From assembly GCA_017307755.1 (NCBI GenBank), contig JAFKGQ010000019.1, forward strand, positions 5,001 to 69,000: DNA of 64,000 nt. Reading direction: 5' to 3'. This document shows positions 42,769 through 51,575 of the stretch, piece by piece. A program made the translations under genes and the position numbers. Under the pieces are notes generated by a model, which worked only from the letters and a program-made list of their open reading frames with translations, did no database searches and had not been told where the DNA came from. The stretch's first letter is position 1. The number at the start of each line of letters is the position of its first letter. The DNA is from Chitinophagaceae bacterium. GTDB taxonomy: Bacteria > Bacteroidota > Bacteroidia > Chitinophagales > Chitinophagaceae.

Positions 42769-45378
42769 TTATAGGATCTCTACATACCCTTCGGTTCCAT
42801 GTACGCGGATCCGTTGCCCATTCTTTATTAGTTTGGTAGCATTTTCTACCCCTACGACCGCAGGCAAGCCATATTCTCGGGCGATAACTGCACCATGCGT
42901 CATCAGTCCACCCACTTCGGTGACCAGTCCTTTTATGGATACAAACAAGGGTGTCCAGCTAGGGTCGGTAAAGGAGGTGATTAATATGTCCCCATCTTCC
43001 AGATCAGCGTCTCCCATGTTTAAGATGACACGCGCCCGTCCCTCTATGACTCCGGAAGAAACAGGAAGACCAACCATGGCTCCGGCCGGAAGGTTGTCTC
43101 GTTTGTACTTACCTGCAATGATCTCGCCATCGGACGTGATAACACGTGGGGGGCTTAGTTTTTCATATAATTTGTACTCTTCTTTTCGTTGGCTGATGAT
43201 CTGGTAATCCAATTGATTGGTGCGTACGACCTCGCGAAGTTCTTCAAAAGCGAGATAGTATATATCTTCTTTTTCATGAATGATGCCCGCTTGTACGAGT
43301 TGTCCGGCTTCTTTTAGCAACGCCTGTTTATATACGAAGTAACGACTGACGATGCTATATTTTGGATATTCACGATACCCGATAAAATTCCGGATCAGGT
43401 CGATCATTTGTTTTGTTTCATTGGCTTTTTGTTCACCATCCGGCAATTTTTTCAACCGATCCAGCAGCTCTTGTTCCTTTTTCAAGGCCTCCTGTCGCCC
43501 TTGTTCGAATTTCCGCCGGCTGGCGCCCGGCTCAAAGTTTTTTATATTATTGAGGATGATGGGCACAAGTGTCGCAGGCTTTTCGCTCCATCGGCTTTTT
43601 GTAATATCTATTTCACCGGCGCATCGCATGCCGTATTTGTTAAGATAAACATAGATAGCGTCCTTTGCTTCTTTTCCGCCATCCAATTTAACCAGCCCAT
43701 CCAAAAAGTCATCATCTTTTACATGTTGCAAATAGTCAATTACCGCCGGGCAAGGGCGGATCACATCTGCCACATCCAATAGCTCTAACCCCATTTCGGA
43801 AGTAATATTGTTTGGTACAGACTGGGAAAGCGTGTCTGCCGCATTTTTCTCACCCAGCCATTTGTCCATTTTTTCATTGATCCATGATGAAGCATTTATG
43901 CCTGCCATAATCACACCCATATTTCTCGGATCTGATATACTCTTTTTTAATTGCCGGATATCTTCCAGTATAAAATCAAATAATTCCGCCCCCGACTTCG
44001 TCAGGATGTTGTGTTTTAACTCTTCTATCGCTGTCTGGCTACTCTTAATCAAATCTGCAGCGATTGTTGGGTCGTTCCCGATCTGTTCATATGGCGGAAT
44101 AACTTTATTATCGCTTTTACCAGGACGCTGTTCCTGTTTATCGTCTGATAATGATTGTAAGAAATCTTCCCGTTCTATCAAGGCCATTAGTGCGTCTTTT
44201 ATAAGTGGATCGTGTTGCCCCATGGCGTTCAATAACACTTCTCTGCCAACTGGTGAAGCCAGATTGGAAGTGACATCAACAAACAATCTTCCACCCGCTG
44301 TACGCATGAGCGCACTAGTTGTCAACAGAAAAAAAGACAACCCTAATGGTTTTATAGGGTCAGTCATCATTTGTTGATGTCCGACAGATATATAGATGTG
44401 GTTTTTCTGATCATTTACTTCAGGTATTGGATATAAAGTAGTGATGGGCCGGCTCTGGACTATATTAAATGTATCATCAGCCAAACACCATTCGATGTCC
44501 TGGGGGCTGCCGAAATGTTCTTCGATCTTTCTTCCTATATGTTCAAGCCGTAAGATCTGCTCATCCGTCAATGCTTGTATATTCTGTCTCTCAGGCTCAA
44601 TCTCCTGTTGTCCCGTACCGCCATCCTGTAAGGCATAAACAGCCAGCTTCTTGGCGGATATCTTTTTATCGATGATCGTGCCGTTACGTACTTTATAGAT
44701 ATCCGCATTCACCACACCGGAAACCATGGCCTCGCCAAGTCCAAAGCCGGCATCAATGGATAGCGCTTTCCTGTTTGAACTGACAGGATCGGCGGTAAAC
44801 AAAATTCCTGCCGCCCGTGGGAAGACCATTCTCTGAACAACCACAGACAGATAGACTTTACGATGATCAATACCGTTGTGTATGCGGTAAATTACCGCCC
44901 TCCCGGTAAACAGCGATGCCCAGCACTTGCTGATATGCTTTAGGATCGCCTCTTTCCCGATGACGTTCAAATACGTGTCCTGCTGACCCGCAAAAGAGGC
45001 CGTCGGCAAGTCCTCTGCGGTTGCGCTGGATCGTACTGCATAGGCATTTATTTCACCATGCCTGGAGAGGGAACGAGTGATCTCTTTGTCAATGTCCTGA
45101 GGAATGACAATCTCTTCGATAGCCCTTCGGATCTCACCGGAGAGTTCGTTGATCTTATCTCCGTCTTCCATCTTTAAAAGCGACAATTGATCCAGCATTT
45201 TTTTTATCGACGCTGTTTCCTCAATGATCCTTTTAAAAGCTTCAGTAGAGATGCAAAAGCCATCTGGTACGTGGATTCCTTCGATCCTGGCAAGTTCTCC
45301 CAGATTCGCGCCTTTACCTCCAACTACATTGAGTTTTGTTTTGTCGATATCCTGAAAGTTTAATACGAATGGACTCAT
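42769..45378 (-). CDS. rph: Rifamycin phosphotransferase-like PEP-synthase family enzyme
   Basis: 869 residues, the length of rifampicin phosphotransferases (about 867), longer than PEP synthase PpsA. The start VLNFQDIDKTKLNVVGGKGANLGELARIEGIHVPDGFCISTEAFKRI is the RPH-type N-terminus. The ATP-grasp part is about 1-315, the middle region about 325-750, and the swivelling His domain carries GGLMTHGAVIAREYGLPAVVG with His828. RPH moves the beta phosphate of ATP to rifamycin. Resistance here is predicted from the family, not shown. Confidence 0.83.
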   Translation of the reverse strand: MSPFVLNFQDIDKTKLNVVGGKGANLGELARIEGIHVPDGFCISTEAFKRIIEETASIKKMLDQLSLLKMEDGDKINELSGEIRRAIEEIVIPQDIDKEITRSLSRHGEINAYAVRSSATAEDLPTASFAGQQDTYLNVIGKEAILKHISKCWASLFTGRAVIYRIHNGIDHRKVYLSVVVQRMVFPRAAGILFTADPVSSNRKALSIDAGFGLGEAMVSGVVNADIYKVRNGTIIDKKISAKKLAVYALQDGGTGQQEIEPERQNIQALTDEQILRLEHIGRKIEEHFGSPQDIEWCLADDTFNIVQSRPITTLYPIPEVNDQKNHIYISVGHQQMMTDPIKPLGLSFFLLTTSALMRTAGGRLFVDVTSNLASPVGREVLLNAMGQHDPLIKDALMALIEREDFLQSLSDDKQEQRPGKSDNKVIPPYEQIGNDPTIAADLIKSSQTAIEELKHNILTKSGAELFDFILEDIRQLKKSISDPRNMGVIMAGINASSWINEKMDKWLGEKNAADTLSQSVPNNITSEMGLELLDVADVIRPCPAVIDYLQHVKDDDFLDGLVKLDGGKEAKDAIYVYLNKYGMRCAGEIDITKSRWSEKPATLVPIILNNIKNFEPGASRRKFEQGRQEALKKEQELLDRLKKLPDGEQKANETKQMIDLIRNFIGYREYPKYSIVSRYFVYKQALLKEAGQLVQAGIIHEKEDIYYLAFEELREVVRTNQLDYQIISQRKEEYKLYEKLSPPRVITSDGEIIAGKYKRDNLPAGAMVGLPVSSGVIEGRARVILNMGDADLEDGDILITSFTDPSWTPLFVSIKGLVTEVGGLMTHGAVIAREYGLPAVVGVENATKLIKNGQRIRVHGTEGYVEIL

Positions 45379-45385
45379 ATGACGC

Positions 45386-45417
45386 CAAATGTAGAGAATA
45401 ATTAAAAAGGCGATTCA
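45386..45417 (-). promoter_or_regulatory. Candidate promoter of the phosphotransferase gene
   Basis: The -7 motif TACATTTG lies at 45386-45393 on the minus strand, with TTG 22 bp upstream (slightly long). It would begin the transcript within a few bases of the ATG at 45378, so the message may be nearly leaderless. Confidence 0.45.
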
Positions 45418-45550
45418 ATCAGACGTCGTTCTTTTGCATTTTTTCTTTGGCGCTTATCTGGGAAGAAGAGAAGTATCATTGGAGAACAAACGGGATAACG
45501 GATTTGTTTGATAAAACATCGGGTATTGGATCTTTCCGGTCCTGTGACAC

Positions 45551-46531
45551 TTACTTAAGTAATCTCAGCTTTGCAATATCTTCATCGGTCCGGTTGCCAT
45601 GAATTTCGATCTTTCCCAATTCGGCCTCGATCCTGGCATGTTCTGCATCAGTCAGTTCGATAGCCGCTGCTCCCAGGTTCTCCTCAATTCGTTCAGCATT
45701 TCGCGACCCGGGAATAGGTACGATAAAATCTTTTTTATGCAGCATCCATGCCAGTGAGATCTGCGCCGGTGTAGCATTCTTTGCCGATGCAAATTGATGG
45801 ATCAGATCCAACAGCGGCTGATTGGCAATGATATTAACCTTCTCAAACCGGGTGATCACTCTCCTTGCATCCATTCCGGTGTATTGAGTATCCGGGTTGA
45901 TCTTTCCTGACAAAAATCCGTTGGCCAAAGGAGAGAATGCCACAAAGCCGATGCCTAGCTCTTCACACACAGGAATGATGTCTTTCTCAAATTTTCGTTC
46001 CATGATAGAGTATTCGCTCTGCACGGCAGTTAATGGTGTTACAGCATGCGCCCGTCTTATTTCTTCCGCTGTCGCCTGCGATTGCCCCCAGCCAAGGATC
46101 TTGCCTTCCCTAATAAATTCACCCATACAATAAGCAATGTCTTCCACCGGAATGTCCTTGTTCACCCTGTGCTGATAATATAACTCTATATGGTCAGTGC
46201 CTAACCTCTTTAAAGAATTTTCCAGACGGGTCCTGAGTTCCCGCATCAAATGTTCTCTGGAGTCGTATTTACTATCCCCCTGAATGAGGAACTTGGTTGC
46301 GATCGTCACCTTTTTGCGAAGATGCAGCAACGCCTCTCCGATCAATTGCTCGTTGGCGCCCATACCATATATTTCGGCTGTATCAAAGAATGTACAACCC
46401 AGATCATAGGCCTCGTGAATAAGCCGGATGGCTTCATCTTTATCCGGGGCGGTACCATAGCCCATGCTAAGCCCCATACATCCGTACCCGATGGCAGACA
46501 CTTCCAGTCTGTTCAATGTTCTTTTTTTCAT
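45551..46531 (-). CDS. Aldo/keto reductase
   Basis: 326 residues, AKR superfamily (AKR13/YajO-like). Visible: IGYGCMGLSMGYG near the start, the catalytic DTAEIYGMGANEQLIGEAL with Asp and Tyr, HIELYYQHRVNKDIPVED, and PIPGSRNAERIEENLGA for NADPH binding. It reduces aldehydes or ketones. The AraC-type regulator gene is 78 bp upstream on the same strand and probably regulates it. Confidence 0.95.
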   Translation of the reverse strand: MKKRTLNRLEVSAIGYGCMGLSMGYGTAPDKDEAIRLIHEAYDLGCTFFDTAEIYGMGANEQLIGEALLHLRKKVTIATKFLIQGDSKYDSREHLMRELRTRLENSLKRLGTDHIELYYQHRVNKDIPVEDIAYCMGEFIREGKILGWGQSQATAEEIRRAHAVTPLTAVQSEYSIMERKFEKDIIPVCEELGIGFVAFSPLANGFLSGKINPDTQYTGMDARRVITRFEKVNIIANQPLLDLIHQFASAKNATPAQISLAWMLHKKDFIVPIPGSRNAERIEENLGAAAIELTDAEHARIEAELGKIEIHGNRTDEDIAKLRLLK

Positions 46532-46609
46532 GATTTTTAAATTAATAATACAAAGGTCTGATCCGGCGGCGCAGATCGCGAAAAAGAATCAAACTAAAAA
46601 GTATGATTT

Positions 46610-47488
46610 TCAAACCTTTTTCTCTCTAAAGGTTTTGGGCGTAGCGCCGGTTATCCGTTTGAAGTAGTTATTGAAGTAGGTAGGATACTCAAAACCCAGA
46701 CCATCGGCAATATCAGCCACGCTCCAGTCTGTATGCTGCAATAGTGCTTTTGCTTCTGCGGCAATACGCTCTGCAATATGTACGGAGGTAGGCTTGCCTG
46801 TCACATGTTTTACTGAGCGGTTGAGGTAGTTGACGTGTACAGAAAGGCTTCCGGCGAAATCCTGGGCGGTCCTTAACCTCAGCGGGGCTCCGGTGCTTTC
46901 TATCGGGAATTGCCTTTCCAGTAATTCCATAAATAAATGTGTGATACGCGTGGCTGCGTTTCTCTGCTTCATCCCTTCTTGCGGCGGCTGTATCCTCAAG
47001 GCTTCGTGTATAATGAGTTCTATGCAGGTTTTGATCAATCCATCCTTGTGATCGTAATTACTCTTATATACAGACAGCATCTTTTGGTAGATGCCGGTCA
47101 TAAACATCGCCTGCTCGCCGTTGAGAGGGACTATAGGTGTTGAGCCCAGGCGGAACAGGGGTGAGTTTTGCAAAAGCTCCGTACGTTCCCTACCCGCCAT
47201 AAAAGCTTCCGTAAAAACGCAGGCATACCCTTTTTTTTCTTTACGGTGAACCACTGAATGGGGCACATGAGGGTTTATCAAAATTAAGGAAGTCTCATTT
47301 ACCTCAATGGTTTGATCACCATAACGAATGGTCATACCCCCGGCGACCAGGACGATCTTATAAAAATCCCGTCTGCCATGGGAATGCGCAGGATTGTCAA
47401 TCCCTGAGATCCTGTAGACTTTAAAACCTTTTAATTTTAGATCCGAAGCGGTAGGTCCCGCAACTTCGGGCGTAGCGCCAGTGCTCAT
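46610..47488 (-). CDS. AraC family regulator
   Basis: 292 residues. A cupin-like sensor (about 25-120, FYKIVLVAGGMTIRYGDQ, LINPHVPHSV) is followed by the C-terminal double HTH (about 185-290): AQDFAGSLSVHVNYLNRSVKHVTGKPTSVHIAER and DWSVADIADGLGFEYPTYFNNYFKRITGATPKTFR. The second HTH is the strongly conserved one. Probable activator of the adjacent aldo/keto reductase gene; the inducer is unknown. Confidence 0.92.
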   Translation of the reverse strand: MSTGATPEVAGPTASDLKLKGFKVYRISGIDNPAHSHGRRDFYKIVLVAGGMTIRYGDQTIEVNETSLILINPHVPHSVVHRKEKKGYACVFTEAFMAGRERTELLQNSPLFRLGSTPIVPLNGEQAMFMTGIYQKMLSVYKSNYDHKDGLIKTCIELIIHEALRIQPPQEGMKQRNAATRITHLFMELLERQFPIESTGAPLRLRTAQDFAGSLSVHVNYLNRSVKHVTGKPTSVHIAERIAAEAKALLQHTDWSVADIADGLGFEYPTYFNNYFKRITGATPKTFREKKV

Positions 47489-47534
47489 CCGACAAAATTA
47501 ATAAAATCAAACCTCATTTAACGCCCCAGGCAGC

Positions 47535-48881
47535 CTATCTGTATTTTGCCAAAAACGTTTCCAGGATCAAACCCAGTTTGTTTCTCCAAACCATGTCCGC
47601 CATTTTCAATGGCTCATCTGTCTTTTTTATAGTCGCATTTGCCAGGTCCTTTTCCACATCCGCCCAAAGGGGCTGTTCCATCTGGTAGCCTGTCACATGT
47701 TCCGTCCCATGTTTGAGCCGCATCCCTTGATGGGAAGTTGCCGCCTTTTGATTGTCTATGTCCATAATATTCATATACTCCTCAATGGACATAAGAATAT
47801 TTTGCATGACCTTAAGGGCGTCTGTTGTTATCGCAACGTTGGACATACCCGACATGTCTTTTATCCTATACCAATCGGACACATTCCTTGCCCAGGCAAA
47901 CCGGATATCGGACAGCTCTTTACGACTGAGGGGCCCTGCTGAAAGGGTCTTTGACAACTGTTCCGCCAGTATAACCGCACTGGACAAATGGGGTTTATAT
48001 TCTTTTTTTTGTTCTTTGACTGAATCCTCCGTAGTAAGCAATGCCGCGCCTATATGGCCAAACTCATGCATGATGACTTCCCCCAGGGAAAGGGTCACCG
48101 GAGTAGGCATATAGCCGGCTTCCTCTTTACCGGCCAACTTTAGCCCGCCTACCAGCCCGGCGTATAGTATCCCTGAAAAGGGGTCGGCGGTGTCGCCGCT
48201 GATGATCTCGCACAATGCCTTGGTAAATTCGCCTTTACGTTCTGTCATTTTGACCAGCAGATATTTATACACCATGTTTACGATCTCATTTTTACGGCCG
48301 GGGTTCTCGGCACACCAATCCGCCATGGGTTTAAACATCAGGCCAAACTCACTTGCGTCATCGAATTCGGTGGCGTCTTCTTCCGCATCTTTGCCAACCT
48401 TGCCTCCGCCGAGCGCGGCGGTGATGATCGCCTTTGCCTGTGCGACCTGTTCAATAAGCGTCTCTGCGGGTAGCAACACCACATCCGATGTTACTTCGGA
48501 CGCTTCTTTTAATGACCACCTGTCGATGCCGGTGCCCTTTCCCAAATCTCCTTTTAACTCTACCAGACCGAATGCGCTATAAGGAATTGGTTTTTCCCGT
48601 ACAGTTGTAGCCTCTCCTTCGACTTTGCCATCCGAAGACTCATGCGTAGCTATTACGCCCCCCTCTTTGTCAATTTTGTCGCTGCCGAAAGCGCTGTCCC
48701 ATACCTCGTTCCCCGCTACATCGATCTTCTTTTCCGGGTCATCTTCCTTGTATTCGTTGGGAGGTTTGTTATTGACCCGGCTAAACCCTTTAGCCTGAAT
48801 GACTAAAGAGGATGTAGCCCCTACATTATTGGCCACTGCAACGCTATTGCGGTCTGTATTATGTTGATGTCGCTTTTGCAT
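47535..48881 (-). CDS. Putative secreted effector with HEFGH zinc-protease motif
   Basis: 448 residues, not recognised as a known family. It contains one metalloprotease signature, H272-E-F-G-H276 in GEVIMHEFGHIGAALL, in a helix-like context; a third zinc ligand could be His298 or Glu307. The N-terminal 35 residues (QHNTDRNSVAVANN, SLVIQAKG) are polar and resemble the N-termini of DUF4157-type proteins linked to contractile injection systems. There is no signal peptide. It is preceded after 10 bp by a DUF4240 gene. A toxin/immunity pair is a reasonable guess, not shown. Confidence 0.55.
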   Translation of the reverse strand: MQKRHQHNTDRNSVAVANNVGATSSLVIQAKGFSRVNNKPPNEYKEDDPEKKIDVAGNEVWDSAFGSDKIDKEGGVIATHESSDGKVEGEATTVREKPIPYSAFGLVELKGDLGKGTGIDRWSLKEASEVTSDVVLLPAETLIEQVAQAKAIITAALGGGKVGKDAEEDATEFDDASEFGLMFKPMADWCAENPGRKNEIVNMVYKYLLVKMTERKGEFTKALCEIISGDTADPFSGILYAGLVGGLKLAGKEEAGYMPTPVTLSLGEVIMHEFGHIGAALLTTEDSVKEQKKEYKPHLSSAVILAEQLSKTLSAGPLSRKELSDIRFAWARNVSDWYRIKDMSGMSNVAITTDALKVMQNILMSIEEYMNIMDIDNQKAATSHQGMRLKHGTEHVTGYQMEQPLWADVEKDLANATIKKTDEPLKMADMVWRNKLGLILETFLAKYR

Positions 48882-48891
48882 TTCTTTTTAT

Positions 48892-49257
48892 TCAATAAAT
48901 ATCCATATCCTCCTGAAATTTCTCATAATATACCTCATCGGCTACCCCATAAAGGTTACCGTCATTCATGCCCTCCACAGTCCAAGGTATCTTATCGGGT
49001 TTATTCAACACCTCCTCATAGTATTCTCTGCCTCCACTGACAACCCAATGAGCGATATCCTCGATACCGTCCTCGGATTTTTCCGTATGATCCGTATAGG
49101 GCTGATACTGCAATTCGGCAGAAAATTCGACAAAGTGATCCTGAAAAGCCTCGATCTCGTTCCTCGTAAAATTGGATAAAATGGACCTCAACCCGGTGCG
49201 GTCACGCTGCACCAGCCCGATGATGCTCCAAAACCATTTCTCGTCGTATTTTTTCAT
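48892..49257 (-). CDS. DUF4240-like protein, possible immunity partner
   Basis: 121 residues, acidic. The start MKKYDEKWFWSIIGLVQRD has the FW-x-II pattern of DUF4240. The rest includes LSNFTRNEIEAFQDHFVEFSAELQY and DEVYYEKFQEDMDIY. Cytosolic, no signal. It lies 10 bp upstream of the HEFGH protein gene, on the same strand, in an apparent two-gene operon. Small acidic DUF4240-like proteins occur beside polymorphic toxins; an immunity role here is an inference from arrangement. Confidence 0.62.
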   Translation of the reverse strand: MKKYDEKWFWSIIGLVQRDRTGLRSILSNFTRNEIEAFQDHFVEFSAELQYQPYTDHTEKSEDGIEDIAHWVVSGGREYYEEVLNKPDKIPWTVEGMNDGNLYGVADEVYYEKFQEDMDIY

Positions 49258-49426
49258 ATTGACTGTGGAATTTATGATCCGTATAAAATTAAGGCAATAT
49301 GCGTAATCCTGAAAACTTCCGATGAAACGTACAAAAAGTCAAATAGTGATCCAAGTCACGCAATTCCCCCTCTTTTCCTTCTTTACTTTGTATCGTCAAA
49401 CAGACAAAACAAAAAATGATCTAAAA

Positions 49427-49963
49427 ATGGGAACAAGAAACTTTACGGTTCAGCCTGCGGAAAGCACTGTTGAATGGGTGGGTAAAAAAGTAACCGGTGC
49501 ACACAACGGCACCGTCAATATTGCAGATGGCGCCCTCACGCTCACCGATGGCAAGCTCACAGGCGGCAGGTTTACTATCGACACGACCTCCATCAGGATC
49601 CTGGACGTCACGGACCTCAACACCAATGCTCAATTTGCAGGACATCTGGCTTCCGAGGACTTCTTTGGTATTGAGAAATACCCCACGGCGACCCTGGAGA
49701 TCACCAGTGTGTCGAATGGGGTCAATAACAGCCATCATGTCGCGGGCAACCTGACCATCAAGGGTATAAGCCATCCCATCGAATTCGATGTGGAAATCGG
49801 CGACGTCCGGGGAGATACTCTCAAGGCCTCGGGAAAACTGGTCATCGACCGTACGAAATATGGTATGCGGTTTCGCAGCGGGAATTTCTTCAAGGACCTG
49901 GGTGATACTCTTATTTACAATGATTTTATCCTGAACGTCCAACTTACCGCCAAGGCAGCCTAA
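49427..49963 (+). CDS. YceI family protein
   Basis: About 178 residues starting at 49427 (MGTRNFTVQPAESTVEWVGKKV); upstream in-frame codons give a non-family leader. The lipocalin-like YceI barrel binds polyisoprenoid or similar lipids: AESTVEWVGKKVTGAHNGTV, SIRILDVTDLNTNAQFAGHLASEDFFGIEKYPTATLEI, and VIDRTKYGMRFRSGNFFKDLGDTLIYNDF. No signal peptide is visible, so this version appears cytosolic. A small NTF2-like gene follows after 18 bp. Confidence 0.93.
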   Translation: MGTRNFTVQPAESTVEWVGKKVTGAHNGTVNIADGALTLTDGKLTGGRFTIDTTSIRILDVTDLNTNAQFAGHLASEDFFGIEKYPTATLEITSVSNGVNNSHHVAGNLTIKGISHPIEFDVEIGDVRGDTLKASGKLVIDRTKYGMRFRSGNFFKDLGDTLIYNDFILNVQLTAKAA

Positions 49964-49981
49964 GTAAAAAGATCAAACAAA

Positions 49982-50362
49982 ATGAAAAATTATACCACGG
50001 ACTCCGCCGCCATCGCCGAAGTCCTTAATAACATCTATTTCAAAGGCATTTATAAAGGGGACGTCACCCTCCTGGAAAATGCATACTATGAGAATACTTT
50101 ACTCTTCGGAGACGTCAAGGGTCAACCCTACTTCAAGACACTGGCGCAATACCTGGACGGCGTCAAAAATCGCCAAAGTCCGAAGGATTTGGGAAAGCCT
50201 TTTAGCGGTGATATCATCGCTATCGAGATCGTCAACACCATCGCGGTAGCCAAGGTACAGGTGAAGATGTACGATTTCAACTACGCCGAGTTGCTATCCT
50301 TTCACAAGTTCGGTGACAAATGGCTGATAGTAACCAAAATGATATCCGACATTCAACAATAA
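49982..50362 (+). CDS. NTF2-like (SnoaL/lumazine-binding) protein
   Basis: 126 residues of the NTF2 cone fold: NNIYFKGIYKGDVTLLENAYYENTLLFG, then IAVAKVQVKMYDFNYAELLSFHKFGDKWLIVTKMISDI. Group often annotated 'nuclear transport factor 2 family' or 'lumazine-binding'. Ligand unknown. Part of an apparent YceI-NTF2-SDR series; the last member is broken. Confidence 0.87.
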   Translation: MKNYTTDSAAIAEVLNNIYFKGIYKGDVTLLENAYYENTLLFGDVKGQPYFKTLAQYLDGVKNRQSPKDLGKPFSGDIIAIEIVNTIAVAKVQVKMYDFNYAELLSFHKFGDKWLIVTKMISDIQQ

Positions 50363-50366
50363 CAGT

Positions 50367-50599
50367 ATGAACACCAATAAAGTCCGGTATGTCACCGGAG
50401 CCTCCCAGGGATTGGGACTGTCCCTTATCAAACAACTTCTCTCGGCCGGCTATCGGGTAGCCGCATCAACATCTCCTCCGTGGCCGGCTTTCTCACCAGC
50501 AACACCCTCGTGTCTGTCGAAAGCAAGATCACCGACTATCAATCCGTCATCAGTACCCAGGCCCGTATGGAAGGCCCTCTCCCTTTCAGCGGATTTTGA
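50367..50599 (+). pseudogene. Short-chain dehydrogenase with internal deletion
   Basis: The gene starts MNTNKVRYVTGASQGLGLSL, the TGxxxGxG cofactor site of SDRs, up to AGYRVAAS. It then shifts frame at about 50460 and continues as RINISSVAGFLTS, which is the strand normally some 100 residues further on. So about 100 codons, covering half the Rossmann core, are missing. It ends in TGA at 50597, within the converging methyltransferase gene. It follows the NTF2-like gene after 4 bp. Confidence 0.8.
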
Positions 50600-51401
50600 C
50601 CGTCACCCTTAAAAAATTGGCCGGGATGGACGTGGCGCCATTCCCGGTGCTTTTATTCTGCCGGTGAAACAAATCCTCCAATTCATGCTGTAACTCCGCC
50701 GCTTTTCCATTTTTCTCAGCTGCCTCGAATGCATTAATGGTAGGGCCATAGTATTTTCTAAACCTGTCGACAAATTCGGATGACGTGCAGGAGATCTCAA
50801 AGTTAAAAATGTCCTTTGTAAAGGATATATCCTCTTTTGTCACACCGGCCTTAGTAAACCGTTCGATTACATGATCTTCCACTCCCCACAACATGGGGCT
50901 GATAAAACCTTCGGGCGGCGGGGGGGTATAGGCAGAGCTGATCTTTAATATCTGCGCTACCAGGGTAGGATCTCCTGGTATCCAGTTCCCCATTACGATC
51001 TTTCCTCCCTGACGGGTGACGCGAACCATTTCTCTGGCTACATCGAATGGTTTTGGAGCGAACATGGCGCCAAAGATAGTGACGACGAGGTCAAAACTTT
51101 TATCAGCCAGTTGATGCAGATCGGTAGCATCCCCTTCCTGAAAGGTGCAGTTGACGAGCCTTTCTGTCTTTGCCCTTTTATTACCTGCTTCAACAAGGTT
51201 GCCGGCTATATCGACGCCCAGTACGTCGGCCCCCAGCCTTGCCTCCGGAATGGCCGTAGTGCCGTCACCACAACCAAGATCGAGCACTTTAAGCCCTTTT
51301 GTAATACCCAGTTGAGCGACCAGCGAGGAACCGCTGTCCCGCATGCTTTCTGCGATCTTTGTAAAGTCGCCTTTTTCCCATAGTGCTTTGTTAGGATTCA
51401 T
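50586..51401 (-). CDS. Class I SAM-dependent methyltransferase
   Basis: 271 residues from the ATG at 51401 (MNPNKALWEKGDFTKIAESM). Motif I LKVLDLGCGDGTTA, acidic loop GVDIAGNLVEAGN, motif IV FDLVVTIFGAMFAPKPFDVAREM and motif VI KIVMGNWIPGD are clear. Related to UbiE/coq5-like and tocopherol-type families. Substrate not known. The 3' end converges with the SDR relic. Confidence 0.92.
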   Translation of the reverse strand: MNPNKALWEKGDFTKIAESMRDSGSSLVAQLGITKGLKVLDLGCGDGTTAIPEARLGADVLGVDIAGNLVEAGNKRAKTERLVNCTFQEGDATDLHQLADKSFDLVVTIFGAMFAPKPFDVAREMVRVTRQGGKIVMGNWIPGDPTLVAQILKISSAYTPPPPEGFISPMLWGVEDHVIERFTKAGVTKEDISFTKDIFNFEISCTSSEFVDRFRKYYGPTINAFEAAEKNGKAAELQHELEDLFHRQNKSTGNGATSIPANFLRVTVKIR

Positions 51402-51575
51402 ATTGTAAATAATTTGAACCCAATAGTAACTATTACCGGCCACCAACTAATGACTTAGAAGCTCAATTGTATGATTTAAAAGGTCAGGACAGGATTTTGA
51501 CTACAACAATAGTTGTTTTGGCTACGCCTCCTTTTTTTATGCTGCGGAACTTTGGGGTATCAAAAAATATAGAAA

